Positions 1 through 8,717 of a stretch of DNA of 64,000 nt are shown piece by piece; the stretch's first letter is position 1, and the number at the start of each line of letters is the position of its first letter. The notes beneath the pieces are model-generated. The model did no database searches and was not told where the DNA came from. It saw only the letters and a list, made by a program, of their open reading frames with translations. Made by a program: the position numbers and the translations under genes. Origin of the DNA: Candidatus Helarchaeota archaeon (lineage in GTDB: Archaea > Asgardarchaeota > Lokiarchaeia > Helarchaeales > HEL-GB-A); NCBI GenBank assembly GCA_013375455.1, contig JABXJT010000017.1, positions 1 through 64,000 of the forward strand. The letters are read 5' to 3'.

Positions 1-28
1 TTTATAATTTTATTCCGTGCTCGATTTT

Positions 29-54
29 CGTGATTCATAGAATCACGTCCTTTT
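29..54 (+). terminator. Hairpin plus T-run, probable terminator
   Basis: A perfect 8-bp stem (CGTGATTC / GAATCACG, loop ATA) at 29-47 is followed by a T-rich tract. It probably ends transcription of a gene lying left of the window. The remaining bases up to 147 show no gene. Confidence 0.5.
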
Positions 55-147
55 TGACATGTTCATGCTAAAATTCAAAATATTAGAGGAAAAAGTAGAT
101 ATTAATAAGTAAGAAAATTGAACGAAGCAACATTGAAGTCGATGTAG

Positions 148-1782
148 ATGGGACTCATTGCAGGGATAGCCTCGCGGGATCGCAGTGATATTTCGGATTT
201 GCTCTATAAAATGACGATGAAATTACGGCATAGGGGAAATTCCTCTTTTTCTGCGTGTAAAAAGGGAATGAATGGCTGGGAACCCTTAATTTGTGAAAAA
301 CCCGAAGAAATTTTGACATTAAAAACGCCATTCGGGGTTGTTGGACGCCATTTAATATTAGATGAGGAGGAAGAAACCATTCCCTATTCGGACTGTTCGC
401 GTATGAGATTTCTATTATTGGATGGTCGATTTTTCAATGTAGCAGGGATAAACAGAAAGTTACGCAAGGAGCACGGGGGACCTCTTAAAAATTCAGGACT
501 GATCCTTCATTGGATTGAAGAGTTACAGGCAAACATTTTAAATTTTTTCGAAGTGTTTGGTAAAATATATGAATTCATTCAGGGAATGTTTGCAGGAACT
601 CTCTTCTTGCAAGAAAATGTATTTATTTTTCGGGATTTAGTGGGAATTAAGCCGTTATATCTCTATTCAGGACCGAAATATGTTGCTTTTGCGTCGGAGA
701 AAAAAGCCCTATGGGGTGCCGGATTTAAACAAGGGATTCAGCCGCTTCGTCCGGGAAGGGTCGTGCGAGTGGCCGAAAAAGGATTTACAACGCACTTCCA
801 AGCTGAGTTCAAGCGTGAGAGCATTGGGGCAGGGAAACTAAATTTTTATGGGGAAATGCTCTTAAAATTATTGAAAGACAACTTGAAGCGATTAGTACCC
901 AGAAACCCTTTTTATTTATTACTATCAGGGGGAATAGATAGTAGTCTCTTAGCTGCCCTTTTAATGGAGATGGATGCGAACTTTAATTCGCTCGTGATAG
1001 GGAGTAAGAAATCGAAGGATCTTCATGCAGCTCAGCAAGCAGCAGAAAGTTTAGGTCTCTCGTTGGAAACCCTAGAATTTGACGTACAAACGCTAGAACG
1101 AATCATTCCATTGCTAATATACCATCTAGAAAGTCGGGATGAAAAGAAGCTGAATATTGCCTTCCCATTATTTCATGCAGCCGAATATCTCCATAAAAAA
1201 AATCATAACGTGATATTGACGGGTCAGGGGGCGGATGAGTTGTTCGGTGGCTACGAGCGCCACGAGACCCAGTTTCAGAAAAATCCGAACGAGTTACCTG
1301 ATCTACTGTGGGACGATATCGAAAACTTGTATCTCGGGAATCTTCAGCGGGATGATGCAGCTTCAATGGCGAGTACCGTGGAACTACGGCTTCCATATTT
1401 AACTCGAAACCTGATCGAACAAGCAATGCAGATTCCGCCCTCATTAAAAATACAACCCCCCATCCGTAAATATGTATTACGAGACCTTGGAAAAAGGGTG
1501 GGTTTACCTAAAACGATCACGCAAAAACCAAAGCGAGCGATCCAATTCAGCTCGGGTTCGTATGACACCCTGAAAAAATTAGCGCGGCGCCATGGATTTT
1601 CGAAAGATTTCGTGCTCAAAAAGGGATTTTTTAGTCCCACTCAATTATATCTCGATTCCTTAGCACATCTCCTTGGATTTCCAAATACGGACCCCAAAGT
1701 CATAAAATTTGTAGAAACCACGAAAATAGACTGGCCAGAGTCAATCCAGAAATATGAGAATCGCGTAAATACAATCATTTAA
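148..1782 (+). CDS. Asparagine synthetase-like protein lacking the glutaminase cysteine
   Basis: A 544-residue member of the glutamine-hydrolysing asparagine synthase family. The N-terminal half is a class II glutamine amidotransferase-like domain; the C-terminal half is an ATP-pyrophosphatase synthetase domain with the PP-loop SGGIDSS near residue 260 and GQGADELFGGYER near residue 358. Family members begin Met-Cys-Gly, where Cys2 is the glutaminase nucleophile. This protein begins Met-Gly-Leu-Ile-Ala-Gly, so the nucleophile is Gly. Inference: it either uses free ammonia or another nitrogen donor, or amidates or adenylates another substrate. The synthetase motifs look intact, so it is probably an active enzyme. 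A HAD hydrolase follows 43 bp downstream on the same strand. Confidence 0.8.
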   Translation: MGLIAGIASRDRSDISDLLYKMTMKLRHRGNSSFSACKKGMNGWEPLICEKPEEILTLKTPFGVVGRHLILDEEEETIPYSDCSRMRFLLLDGRFFNVAGINRKLRKEHGGPLKNSGLILHWIEELQANILNFFEVFGKIYEFIQGMFAGTLFLQENVFIFRDLVGIKPLYLYSGPKYVAFASEKKALWGAGFKQGIQPLRPGRVVRVAEKGFTTHFQAEFKRESIGAGKLNFYGEMLLKLLKDNLKRLVPRNPFYLLLSGGIDSSLLAALLMEMDANFNSLVIGSKKSKDLHAAQQAAESLGLSLETLEFDVQTLERIIPLLIYHLESRDEKKLNIAFPLFHAAEYLHKKNHNVILTGQGADELFGGYERHETQFQKNPNELPDLLWDDIENLYLGNLQRDDAASMASTVELRLPYLTRNLIEQAMQIPPSLKIQPPIRKYVLRDLGKRVGLPKTITQKPKRAIQFSSGSYDTLKKLARRHGFSKDFVLKKGFFSPTQLYLDSLAHLLGFPNTDPKVIKFVETTKIDWPESIQKYENRVNTII

Positions 1783-1825
1783 AATTCATGTTTTCCTAAA
1801 TTGTATAAAAATAGCTAGCAACCCG

Positions 1826-2620
1826 GTGGCACGCGTGGTCCTCATTTTTGATTTGGATGGGGTATTGGTGAGATCGACCTTTTTTTCAGATATTTTAATG
1901 AAGATGATTTGTCAAAAGTGTGAGGACCATGATATTAATATTGAGCGGACCACGGTCTTTCAAGAAGTTCTGCGCCGGTTTGTGACAAAGCTGAATGCGG
2001 ATGATAAAATTCCCGCGTATGATTGGGATTTGCTTGTAAAAGAATATTTAGACGAGTATGACGTGTCTTGGACCTGTGAAATCGAGGATTTTTTTAATTC
2101 TGACGAGATCGTGAAATATTCAACCTTGTACAGGGATGTAGGAATTTTAGATTGGCTTGCAGAAAAGGGTTATGAAATGGTGATTGTAACGAATGGGTTA
2201 CACAAATACCAGGACAGCGTGGTAAAGAAATTAGGATTGCAAAAATTTTTCAAAAAGATAGTCATGCCCGATCCAGGCAAGCTCGAATTCGTGAAACCCT
2301 ACCCCGATATATTCAAAAACGCTACTGAAGGCTTTCAGGAACCTCACACCATGATTGGTGATAGTCTTTATTTTGACATATATGGAGCCAAACAAGCAGG
2401 CTATAAAGCGATCTGGTTGATGCGGAGGCTTCCTAGGAAGTATAAAGAATTACCAATTCAAGCACGAACCGAAAAAGTTAATCAAAATGAGAAATATCTG
2501 CTGAATAACATCTTTCGTGGAGCTTCGTTCTTGAAGGTCACGCCCGAGCAGCTCAACATCGATGCGTTCAAGCCAGATCATGTCATCCGGAATTTAAACG
2601 AATTGAAAGAACTATTATAA
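1826..2620 (+). CDS. HAD-superfamily hydrolase
   Basis: A 264-residue haloacid dehalogenase-like hydrolase, probably a phosphatase. Motif I is DLDGV at residues 9-13 (Asp9 nucleophile, Asp11 acid/base). Motif II is the VTNG segment near residue 120. Motif IV is GDSLYFDIYGAKQAGY near residue 177, where magnesium would bind. The start is GTG; no earlier in-frame start is better placed. The substrate cannot be read from the sequence. It sits just after the asparagine-synthetase-like gene and may share its transcript. Confidence 0.8.
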   Translation: MARVVLIFDLDGVLVRSTFFSDILMKMICQKCEDHDINIERTTVFQEVLRRFVTKLNADDKIPAYDWDLLVKEYLDEYDVSWTCEIEDFFNSDEIVKYSTLYRDVGILDWLAEKGYEMVIVTNGLHKYQDSVVKKLGLQKFFKKIVMPDPGKLEFVKPYPDIFKNATEGFQEPHTMIGDSLYFDIYGAKQAGYKAIWLMRRLPRKYKELPIQARTEKVNQNEKYLLNNIFRGASFLKVTPEQLNIDAFKPDHVIRNLNELKELL

Positions 2621-2700
2621 AAGGAAGGATATACCTACTTACTCCTTTGCTTAGCTTTTTATAAAAGGGAGAAGGATAAGGATTAGAGTGGGATGTAAAG

Positions 2701-3078
2701 ATGAAGACGGAAATTGAAATAATTGGGGAAATGCTGTTTGCCACGTATTACTCCAAGGAACCTGAAGAACGGGAAAAACTCACGAAAGATTGGAACAGAA
2801 CGTTTCTCATTACCATAAAGGACCAAGGAACACTCGTAGCGTCGATTAAGGATGGAGAAATTAGCGTCAAGGCGGTTGCAGAGGATGAAGAGGAACCTGA
2901 GGTGGATTTTGAAATGGAAGCCGACGTGGAAACTCTCACCAAATTAACGATTTATTCGAGTTATGGGATAAAGGACTGGTTCAAACGCTTTGGAAATATA
3001 ATCATTCGAAGAGTAAAATATCGGCCCTTCAGAAAGATGCGGGATGTAATCCGTCTTGCAAAAATAATGGGGGTTTAA
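2701..3078 (+). CDS. Small protein of possible SCP2-like fold, upstream of the GTPase
   Basis: A 125-residue soluble protein with alternating beta strands, an acidic central stretch (EDEEEPEVDFEME, about residues 61-73) and a basic C-terminal helix. The order (charged strand pairs, then a helix with a G-x-I-x-I-like stretch) is reminiscent of sterol-carrier-protein-2-type domains, but I do not recognise the family with certainty. It ends 3 bp before the GTPase gene and is therefore probably co-transcribed and functionally linked with it. No signal peptide or membrane segment is visible. Confidence 0.55.
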   Translation: MKTEIEIIGEMLFATYYSKEPEEREKLTKDWNRTFLITIKDQGTLVASIKDGEISVKAVAEDEEEPEVDFEMEADVETLTKLTIYSSYGIKDWFKRFGNIIIRRVKYRPFRKMRDVIRLAKIMGV

Positions 3079-3081
3079 CTC

Positions 3082-3609
3082 ATGAATTCCCAAAAGAAAG
3101 AGAAAATAATTATTGTTGGATTAGATAACGCAGGAAAATCAACCATACTTCTCACACTCAAGCGGCGAACTAATCTTCCCTTCATCGCCGAATTGGAACC
3201 GACAAAGGGTATCGTGACTGAACAATTCGAGACTCCCGAGTGTGTATATCATTGTTGGGATTTCGGGGGACAAGCGAGTTTTCGAGAGTCCTATTTAAAA
3301 AAACCAGAAGTATTTGCCGAAACTGATAAGTTAATATATGTCATTGACATACAAGATGATGCTCGATTTGAACAATCCTTGAATTACCTGGGAGAAATTT
3401 TGGATCTAATGAAGCAGATGGGTGAAAAAAGCAAGTTCAGCATTTTTTTACACAAATTTGATCCGGAATTGTTAGAATCTGACGAGTATAAGCAGCGGAG
3501 TAAGGAATTGAGAAAGAAACTCCGAAATATCTCTAAAGAATATGACATTCCCATTAATGTCTATCATACAACTATTTATACCGTTTTTCAAAGGATACAG
3601 GTAATGTGA
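3082..3609 (+). CDS. Arf/Rag-like small GTPase
   Basis: A 175-residue Ras-superfamily GTPase. Visible elements are the P-loop GLDNAGKS (residues 13-20), switch I Thr41 in PTKG, switch II WDFGGQ (59-64) and a G4 motif HKFD (124-127). The DNAGKS P-loop and WDFGGQ are Arf-like, whereas HKxD in place of NKxD is typical of Rag/Gtr GTPases. No N-terminal amphipathic helix or C-terminal prenylation motif is seen. The gene lies between a small unknown protein and a longin-like protein, a pairing common in Asgard archaea, where such GTPases are abundant. Inference: it works as a switch with the longin partner. Confidence 0.9.
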   Translation: MNSQKKEKIIIVGLDNAGKSTILLTLKRRTNLPFIAELEPTKGIVTEQFETPECVYHCWDFGGQASFRESYLKKPEVFAETDKLIYVIDIQDDARFEQSLNYLGEILDLMKQMGEKSKFSIFLHKFDPELLESDEYKQRSKELRKKLRNISKEYDIPINVYHTTIYTVFQRIQVM

Positions 3610-3644
3610 AAAGAATGTAGAGAAGAGCAAGGTGATTTATCCGA

Positions 3645-4073
3645 ATGGGTAGGATATCTGAGATTTGGATCATTAATGAAGCGGGAATTCCTCTATTCAA
3701 TAGGAGCATTGAGGAAAAAATAGACGTTTTATTATTTGGTGGATTCCTTAGCGCTATTCAAACATTCATCAAATCGTCCTTTCAGGAGGAAAAACTGGAT
3801 AGGTTAGTTCTCGGGGATTCCAAACTCACTTTTTTCTACATTGAGGAGTACCATATTTTCATTGTAATTAGGACTCATAAGAAAGTAAAGGATAAAGATA
3901 TTGACAAATTTCTAGAATTAATAAAGGATTTGTTTATTTCAAACTATAAAGATAAGTTAGAGCAAGAACGTTATGATATGGCTGATTTTAGTGGCTTTAA
4001 TGAAGTATTAGAAGAGAAATTTGATGAAGGAGCCGTAGTAAAACGAATGAAAAATTGGTTTGCGGAAGTATAA
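3645..4073 (+). CDS. Longin/roadblock-like protein, GTPase partner
   Basis: A 142-residue protein beginning with a strand typical of longin-type domains (ISEIWIINEAGIPLFNRS), followed by a helix and the strand pair LTFFYIEEYHIFIVIRTH. This order (beta-beta-alpha-beta-beta-beta-alpha) matches longin/roadblock-type folds that bind small GTPases. No membrane segment is present. It follows the GTPase gene by 35 bp on the same strand. Inference: a GTPase regulator or scaffold, comparable to eukaryotic Mon1/Ragulator-type longin and roadblock proteins. The fold call rests on pattern only. Confidence 0.65.
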   Translation: MGRISEIWIINEAGIPLFNRSIEEKIDVLLFGGFLSAIQTFIKSSFQEEKLDRLVLGDSKLTFFYIEEYHIFIVIRTHKKVKDKDIDKFLELIKDLFISNYKDKLEQERYDMADFSGFNEVLEEKFDEGAVVKRMKNWFAEV

Positions 4074-4085
4074 AAAGCTTTAAAA

Positions 4086-4106
4086 AATTTAATCTTTTAT
4101 TAAATT
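4086..4106. terminator. AT-rich hairpin between convergent genes
   Basis: AATTTAAT and ATTAAATT form a perfect 8-bp stem around CTTTT, exactly between the convergent longin and zinc-ribbon genes and overlapping the latter's stop codon. It could end transcription from both sides. Confidence 0.35.
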
Positions 4107-4332
4107 ATTCTTCACGAAGATATTGATCTTCACATTCGGGGCATTCGGGTTCTCTTAACGCATTTTCGGGAGGACCAGACCAGCTGCATGAGGGGCACTC
4201 CAATAGGTCACCTTTCTTCATCATTCGATATAAGGGGCTGTGTCCCGTGGCACAGTCAGGGCAGACTGGAACATGTTTGAGCTCCTCTTTCTGTCCCGCC
4301 CAATCACATCGCGTACATTTATAGGTGGTCAT
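4105..4332 (-). CDS. Double zinc-ribbon small protein
   Basis: A 75-residue protein built of two zinc-ribbon repeats: CTRCDW..CPDC in the N-terminal half and CPSCSW..CPEC in the C-terminal half. Each repeat has two CxxC pairs about 18 residues apart. The Trp-Ala/Ser-Gly following the first pair is repeated. Such proteins bind zinc and often act as adaptors or nucleic-acid-binding modules; no specific role can be assigned. It is convergent with the longin gene. Confidence 0.75.
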   Translation of the reverse strand: MTTYKCTRCDWAGQKEELKHVPVCPDCATGHSPLYRMMKKGDLLECPSCSWSGPPENALREPECPECEDQYLREE

Positions 4333-4431
4333 GAAATCACCAGTTATCTAATTACTGGATTACAATATATAATTATTCCGTTCCTTTCTGACCTTTGACA
4401 TTTTTTAAGGATTAGTCACGTATATAGTATT

Positions 4432-4522
4432 GAGAGTCAACCAATGTGCTTGCATTTTGATACCACTTGAACCCATAGGTAGTGGGGGCGCAAGCTTCTT
4501 TTTGACTCTCAACCCCACTACC
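4432..4522 (+). ncRNA. Candidate structured leader RNA with mutually exclusive or pseudoknotted stems
   Basis: Three perfect complementary blocks lie in 91 bases. GAGAGTCAA 4432-4440 pairs with 4502-4510 (9 bp). GCTTGC 4448-4453 pairs with GCAAGC 4490-4495 (6 bp). GGTAGTGGGG 4478-4487, inside the loop of the first stem, pairs with CCCCACTACC 4513-4522 (10 bp). The last stem crosses the first, so the RNA forms either a pseudoknot or a two-state switch. It lies 60 bp upstream of the SWIM gene start, as a 5' leader would. Confidence 0.5.
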
Positions 4523-4581
4523 GCTAAGTTCATTAAACTTTTAATCATGAATTATTTTCAAGTGCTATTCTGAGGGTTTAA

Positions 4582-5550
4582 ATGAGTCTAAGTAATCCAA
4601 CTATTGATTTTAAATTAAAGGCGTTGCTTGCATCAAAAACTAAAGAGCATCTTCTTCAAATCATCAAGGATTATAACGAGTATTGTAAAGCTAATGACTT
4701 AAAGGAAAACATACTTAGGGGATATTCTAAAAAACCATATAATACGAAGGAGGGACTAATCGATTTCCTCTTGGAACGTCTTTCGGACGAGGAAAAGGGG
4801 GGGATTCTCCAAAAAATTGAAAAAACCTACATTGAAGATTTGTTCAAAGCAGCGCAGGCGTATTTTCAGGATGAAAATCAAAGAGAAAAGCTACAAACTA
4901 TCACTCCCTTAAAAAATGGACTCAATTTAAAATTTAAAGGATGGCAATGGGAAAACGAAATCACGTTGGAGTTATCTTCGAATGATTCTCTAGCTAATTA
5001 TGATTGCACCTGTCGAACAGGGAGAATGGAAGGATTCTGTCCTCACCTTTCCACGGGAATTCTCGCATTATTGAAGGAGGGGAAATTTGATCAGGAGACC
5101 TTCCCTTTTGAGATTCCAGCCTCTGTACTGAAGGAGATCCAGCAGTTAGAGGTGGAGAGGAAACTATTTGAGGATGTTGATGTCGAGAAGGCTGACATCG
5201 TTTTAGGAGATGATTATTTAATTTCAGTAGATGGAAGCCTAGTCACGATGAAATGGGGAGGAAGCCGAGCAGGAAAAACCACGAAAGACGTGACAATGGA
5301 GAAGAAACCCATATCGGTTGAATTATGGGTGGCTAAAAAGGTCGTAGAAAAAATTATTGCCCCCTTGAAAGACCACATTCAACCTCGAGAGGTCTTTAAA
5401 GATGATTTTGGAGTAGTTCCGGTAATACTAGAAAACGAAAAGTTAGTAAAGAAACTTATAACCAAATTTGACATAAAAAATAAGGAAAATGACACGAATC
5501 TACCAATAACAGAAGAAGGATTAGAAAAGTTCTTAAAAAAACACCTCTAA
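4582..5550 (+). CDS. SWIM zinc-finger protein
   Basis: A 322-residue protein with a SWIM-type zinc-binding motif: Cys142-x-Cys144, then Cys153-x-His155 (CxC-x8-CxH), in a segment running YDCTCRTGRMEGFCPHL. SWIM domains mediate DNA or protein contacts and occur beside SNF2 helicases or alone. Here the N-terminal 100 residues are helical and charged, and the C-terminal part (about 190-322) is a mixed alpha/beta region I do not recognise. No helicase gene is adjacent. A structured leader precedes the start, suggesting control at the RNA level. The product is probably nuclear-acid-associated, but this is inference. Confidence 0.75.
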   Translation: MSLSNPTIDFKLKALLASKTKEHLLQIIKDYNEYCKANDLKENILRGYSKKPYNTKEGLIDFLLERLSDEEKGGILQKIEKTYIEDLFKAAQAYFQDENQREKLQTITPLKNGLNLKFKGWQWENEITLELSSNDSLANYDCTCRTGRMEGFCPHLSTGILALLKEGKFDQETFPFEIPASVLKEIQQLEVERKLFEDVDVEKADIVLGDDYLISVDGSLVTMKWGGSRAGKTTKDVTMEKKPISVELWVAKKVVEKIIAPLKDHIQPREVFKDDFGVVPVILENEKLVKKLITKFDIKNKENDTNLPITEEGLEKFLKKHL

Positions 5551-5684
5551 ACCTTCAAATCTCCCTGATATTTTTGGTTGTTTGAAATAAAAAGGAAATT
5601 TAATAAATAACTTTTAAAAAGTTCTAATAAATTTACCATTAGATAACTAAATAGAACTAATTTTAAAATAGAAATGGTGATATT

Positions 5685-6863
5685 TTGGAAGGAAAAGAAA
5701 TAATCATGGGAAATGCTGCCTTCGTTGAAGGCACTCTCGCTGCAGGATGCAGATTTTTTGCCGGTTATCCAATTACTCCTCAGAATGAAATCCCTGAACG
5801 AATGAGTTGGCGAATGCCCCAAGAGGGTGGGGTGATGATGCAGATGGAAGATGAATTGGCTTCCATTGCAGCAGTGATTGGAGCATCAGCCGCTGGAACT
5901 AAGGCATGTACTAGCACATCAGGTCCTGGATTTAGTTTGATGCAGGAATGCGTTAGTTGGGCAGCAGCCATTGAACTTCCACTCGTAATTTCGGATGTTC
6001 AGCGTACTGGTCCAGGTTCCGGCATTGTAAGCCTACCACATCATAGCGATGTAATGCAAGCGCACTATGGGGGAAATGGAGATTATATCTTACCAACCTA
6101 TGCTCCAAATTCATGCCAGGAATTGTTTGATTTTGCGATCGAAGCCTTCAATACATCAGAGATCTACCGGGTTCCAGTGGTAGTTCTGTCTGATCCCTGG
6201 CTTGGACATCTATATGAAGTGCTCGAATATCCAACTCCCGAGAAATTAAAAGAATGGGTGATTCCCAGAAAGCTACCTGAGGGTGATCCTCAATCATGGA
6301 TTCCATTTACGCGCAAAGATAAAAAGACAGGGGAATTTATTATTACACCGGTGTTTCAGTTAGGCACCAAATACATGCCTTGGTGGGTTCCAAGCGTTTC
6401 ACACAACCCTATGGGACTTCCCATTGAAGGTGACACGATGATGCAGGATGAAGTCCCATCATATGCAATGGTGGAAGCAGTAAACGATAAAATTTTGAAA
6501 AATGAAGAGAAACTTGTTCAAACTGAGGAATACAAAACGGATGATGCTGATGTCGTAATAGTATGTTATGGTCTTCCGGCAAGAGCGGCGAAACGAGCCG
6601 TAATAGACTTACGAGAAGAAGGGGTGAAAGTTGGACTCCTTCGCTTCAAAACCTTGTGGCCCTTCCCGGCAAAGAAAATGACTGAAATCGCACAAGCGGT
6701 GAAAAAATTTGTGGTTCCTGAATTAAACTGGGGACAATTGTTTATTGAAATTGAGCGGTACGCTGCAAAAGAAGGGGCGAAAGCTTGGTTATTAAAGCAA
6801 ATTTCAATTTTACACGAACCAAAAGAAATTGTAGATAAGGTTAAGGAGGTAATGGCACTATGA
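5685..6863 (+). CDS. 2-oxoacid:ferredoxin oxidoreductase, alpha subunit (VorB/KorA type)
   Basis: A 392-residue alpha subunit of a CoA-acylating 2-oxoacid:ferredoxin oxidoreductase, which converts a 2-oxoacid plus CoA to an acyl-CoA, CO2 and reduced ferredoxin. It has the pyrimidine-binding domain with GYPITPQNEIPERM (about 26-39), the conserved glutamate region MQMEDELAS, the TSGPG loop and the C-terminal transketolase-like domain. The resemblance is closest to VorB-like alpha chains, but substrate (2-oxoisovalerate, 2-oxoglutarate, other) cannot be fixed. The start is TTG preceded by GGTGA; an ATG seven codons later is the alternative. It overlaps the beta gene by 4 bp. Confidence 0.9.
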   Translation: MEGKEIIMGNAAFVEGTLAAGCRFFAGYPITPQNEIPERMSWRMPQEGGVMMQMEDELASIAAVIGASAAGTKACTSTSGPGFSLMQECVSWAAAIELPLVISDVQRTGPGSGIVSLPHHSDVMQAHYGGNGDYILPTYAPNSCQELFDFAIEAFNTSEIYRVPVVVLSDPWLGHLYEVLEYPTPEKLKEWVIPRKLPEGDPQSWIPFTRKDKKTGEFIITPVFQLGTKYMPWWVPSVSHNPMGLPIEGDTMMQDEVPSYAMVEAVNDKILKNEEKLVQTEEYKTDDADVVIVCYGLPARAAKRAVIDLREEGVKVGLLRFKTLWPFPAKKMTEIAQAVKKFVVPELNWGQLFIEIERYAAKEGAKAWLLKQISILHEPKEIVDKVKEVMAL

Positions 6864-7717
6864 GCTTGATGCCGCCACCAGAAGAAAAACCAGGCGCCCC
6901 CATGGGCAAGTTAACTATGACCGGGAAAATGCTCGGACAACCAGTACACATTTTCTGTAGAGGTTGTGGTTATGGAGCTATTGCGCAGAATGTTTGCCGA
7001 CTTTTCGCTGAAGAAAAATATGAATTGACGAAATATCCGTTTTTCGTGGGAGTCGGGTGCTATTCAGCAATTCCTATTGTCTTACCAGGATACTCCTTGA
7101 TGACATTACACGGGCGAACCGTTTGTACTGCAACAGGAGCGAAATTAGTGAGACCTGAGATCAAACCAATTTGCATTGCAGGAGATGGCGATTTACTCTC
7201 CATCGGCACAAATCATTTCATTCATGGTTGTCGGCGGAATATTGACATGATGGTTATTTTGTTGCATAATAAAGTCTATGGGATGACGGGAGGACAGGCA
7301 GCTCCAACGACCCCCATGGGTGCGAAGGCAACGACGGCGAAATGGGGATACATTGAACCAAATATTAATGCGATTGAGCTAGCTCGTGTAGCAGGTGCGA
7401 GTTTTATCGCACGATGGACAATCGCACAGCCTCGTCAGTATATCAACAGTATGAAAAAGGCGCTTAAACACAAAGGATTTTCGTTAGTGGAGATAATCTC
7501 ACCCTGTCCAACCTATTTCGGGCGCAAAAATGATTTTCCCGAACCGTTGGATCTTTTCAATTATTATAAAAACAGGTCCATAACAATTAAGAAAGCAGTA
7601 GATATGAGCGCAAAGGAACTGGAGGAGAAAATAGTCGTTGGTGAATTTGTTGAGGAAGATAGGCCTGAAATGACTGATGTGTATCATGAACTGATCGAGC
7701 GAGTGAGGTTGAAATAA
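6860..7717 (+). CDS. 2-oxoacid:ferredoxin oxidoreductase, beta subunit (TPP-binding)
   Basis: A 285-residue thiamine-pyrophosphate-binding subunit. CRGCGYG near residue 34 is the conserved start of the family's TPP/cluster region, and the TPP-Mg motif is GDGD..(about 108-111) with a downstream Asn in LLHNKVYGMTGGQ. It forms the active site together with the alpha chain. Overlapping start and stop codons (ATGA) with alpha, and a 0-bp junction with gamma, show a tight operon. No [4Fe-4S] delta/ferredoxin subunit gene is present in this operon. Confidence 0.92.
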   Translation: MSLMPPPEEKPGAPMGKLTMTGKMLGQPVHIFCRGCGYGAIAQNVCRLFAEEKYELTKYPFFVGVGCYSAIPIVLPGYSLMTLHGRTVCTATGAKLVRPEIKPICIAGDGDLLSIGTNHFIHGCRRNIDMMVILLHNKVYGMTGGQAAPTTPMGAKATTAKWGYIEPNINAIELARVAGASFIARWTIAQPRQYINSMKKALKHKGFSLVEIISPCPTYFGRKNDFPEPLDLFNYYKNRSITIKKAVDMSAKELEEKIVVGEFVEEDRPEMTDVYHELIERVRLK

Positions 7718-8281
7718 ATGGCACGTAGTGAAATCCGATGCATTGGGTATGGAGGACAAGGAGTCATTACTTTAAGTAAGATGATAGCGTATGCAGCGGT
7801 TGTCGATAATAAAGAGGCAGTCCAAACGGAGGCTTATGGTCCTGCTAGCCGAGGAGGATCCTGCTGGGCAGAAGTGGTTGTCGATGACGAACGGGCAATT
7901 GATTACCCGAGGGCGATTCTTCCACAGTATTATATTATTCTCTCGCAACCTGGGGCGAATCGCTATGGTAAGAAATTCTGCAATAAACCGGGCGTAACTA
8001 CAATCATAGACCCATTAACGGTAACCAAATGGCGGGCGCGCAAGGGAAAGACCTACCAAATTCAAGCACAGCAGATTGCCACGGTGGAGTTCAAAGTCCC
8101 CGTGGTTGCGAATACACTATTATTCGGGGCCTTCATGGAAATAACGGGATTGGTTTCCAAGGACGCCGCAATAAAAACAATTAAAAAGTTCGTGCCGGCA
8201 AAAGCCTACGATCTAAATCTAAAAGCCTTTGAGAAAGGTATCGCCTTGGTCAAAGATGAGAAGGCGAAGGAAGATAACTAA
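7718..8281 (+). CDS. 2-oxoacid:ferredoxin oxidoreductase, gamma subunit
   Basis: A 187-residue gamma subunit with the family signature IRCIGYGGQGVITLSKM at the N terminus and EAYGPASRGG near residue 40, which contribute to CoA binding and subunit contact. It completes an alpha-beta-gamma set. The usual fourth ferredoxin-like subunit is not encoded before or after it (the next gene is on the other strand), so electrons would pass to a ferredoxin encoded elsewhere. A T-rich tract follows the stop codon and may end the operon. Confidence 0.9.
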   Translation: MARSEIRCIGYGGQGVITLSKMIAYAAVVDNKEAVQTEAYGPASRGGSCWAEVVVDDERAIDYPRAILPQYYIILSQPGANRYGKKFCNKPGVTTIIDPLTVTKWRARKGKTYQIQAQQIATVEFKVPVVANTLLFGAFMEITGLVSKDAAIKTIKKFVPAKAYDLNLKAFEKGIALVKDEKAKEDN

Positions 8282-8353
8282 TTTTTCCGATCTTATTTAT
8301 TTTTATTCATTTTTCGTAGCTGTATCTAAACCCACATTTTTTTCATTCAATAA

Positions 8354-8686
8354 TTACTCTGATTTATTTACTAATTGCATTAATTGAACGATTTTTTGCT
8401 CATCTATTTCATCTAGAGAGAAAATTTTGATGTGTCTCATCGTTTTTCCAGTGCCCTCGAAGAGAGATTTTTCTTCCTTTGACAACCCCTTAATAGCGAA
8501 TCCTAAATGGACCTTGTTCTTAAACGCACCTATATAAAACATATCCTCATACCATGGTGCGCCATTTTTAAAAGTCTCATTGATTTCGGGGTATGTCTTC
8601 AAAATGATTTCACGCAATTTTGCAGCGATCTCTCGCTGGGGGGATTTTTGTTTTTCAATATACTTAGTAACTTCTTCATGCACCAT
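8354..8686 (-). CDS. DUF1801 (YdhG-like) family protein
   Basis: A protein of about 110 residues matching the DUF1801/YdhG-type pattern: an N-terminal helix with YIEKQKSP, the central strand FKNGAPWYE, then KNKVHLGFAIKG and a C-terminal TGKTMRHIKI segment. The ATG at 8686 is chosen because a strong GGAGG lies 5 bases upstream; the longer form would start at a TTG overlapping this ribosome binding site. The family is related to frataxin-like folds and its cellular function is not established. It is a single gene with no obvious partner. Confidence 0.75.
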   Translation of the reverse strand: MVHEEVTKYIEKQKSPQREIAAKLREIILKTYPEINETFKNGAPWYEDMFYIGAFKNKVHLGFAIKGLSKEEKSLFEGTGKTMRHIKIFSLDEIDEQKIVQLMQLVNKSE

Positions 8687-8717
8687 GAAAACCTCCAAAA
8701 TTAGAATTTAAAAAGAT

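Noticed and set aside
4432..4522. A tRNA gene, because a GGTTCAA-like string appears on the minus strand
   Set aside because: No 5-bp T stem, no acceptor stem and no anticodon arm fit; the base-pairing pattern is that of crossing hairpins.
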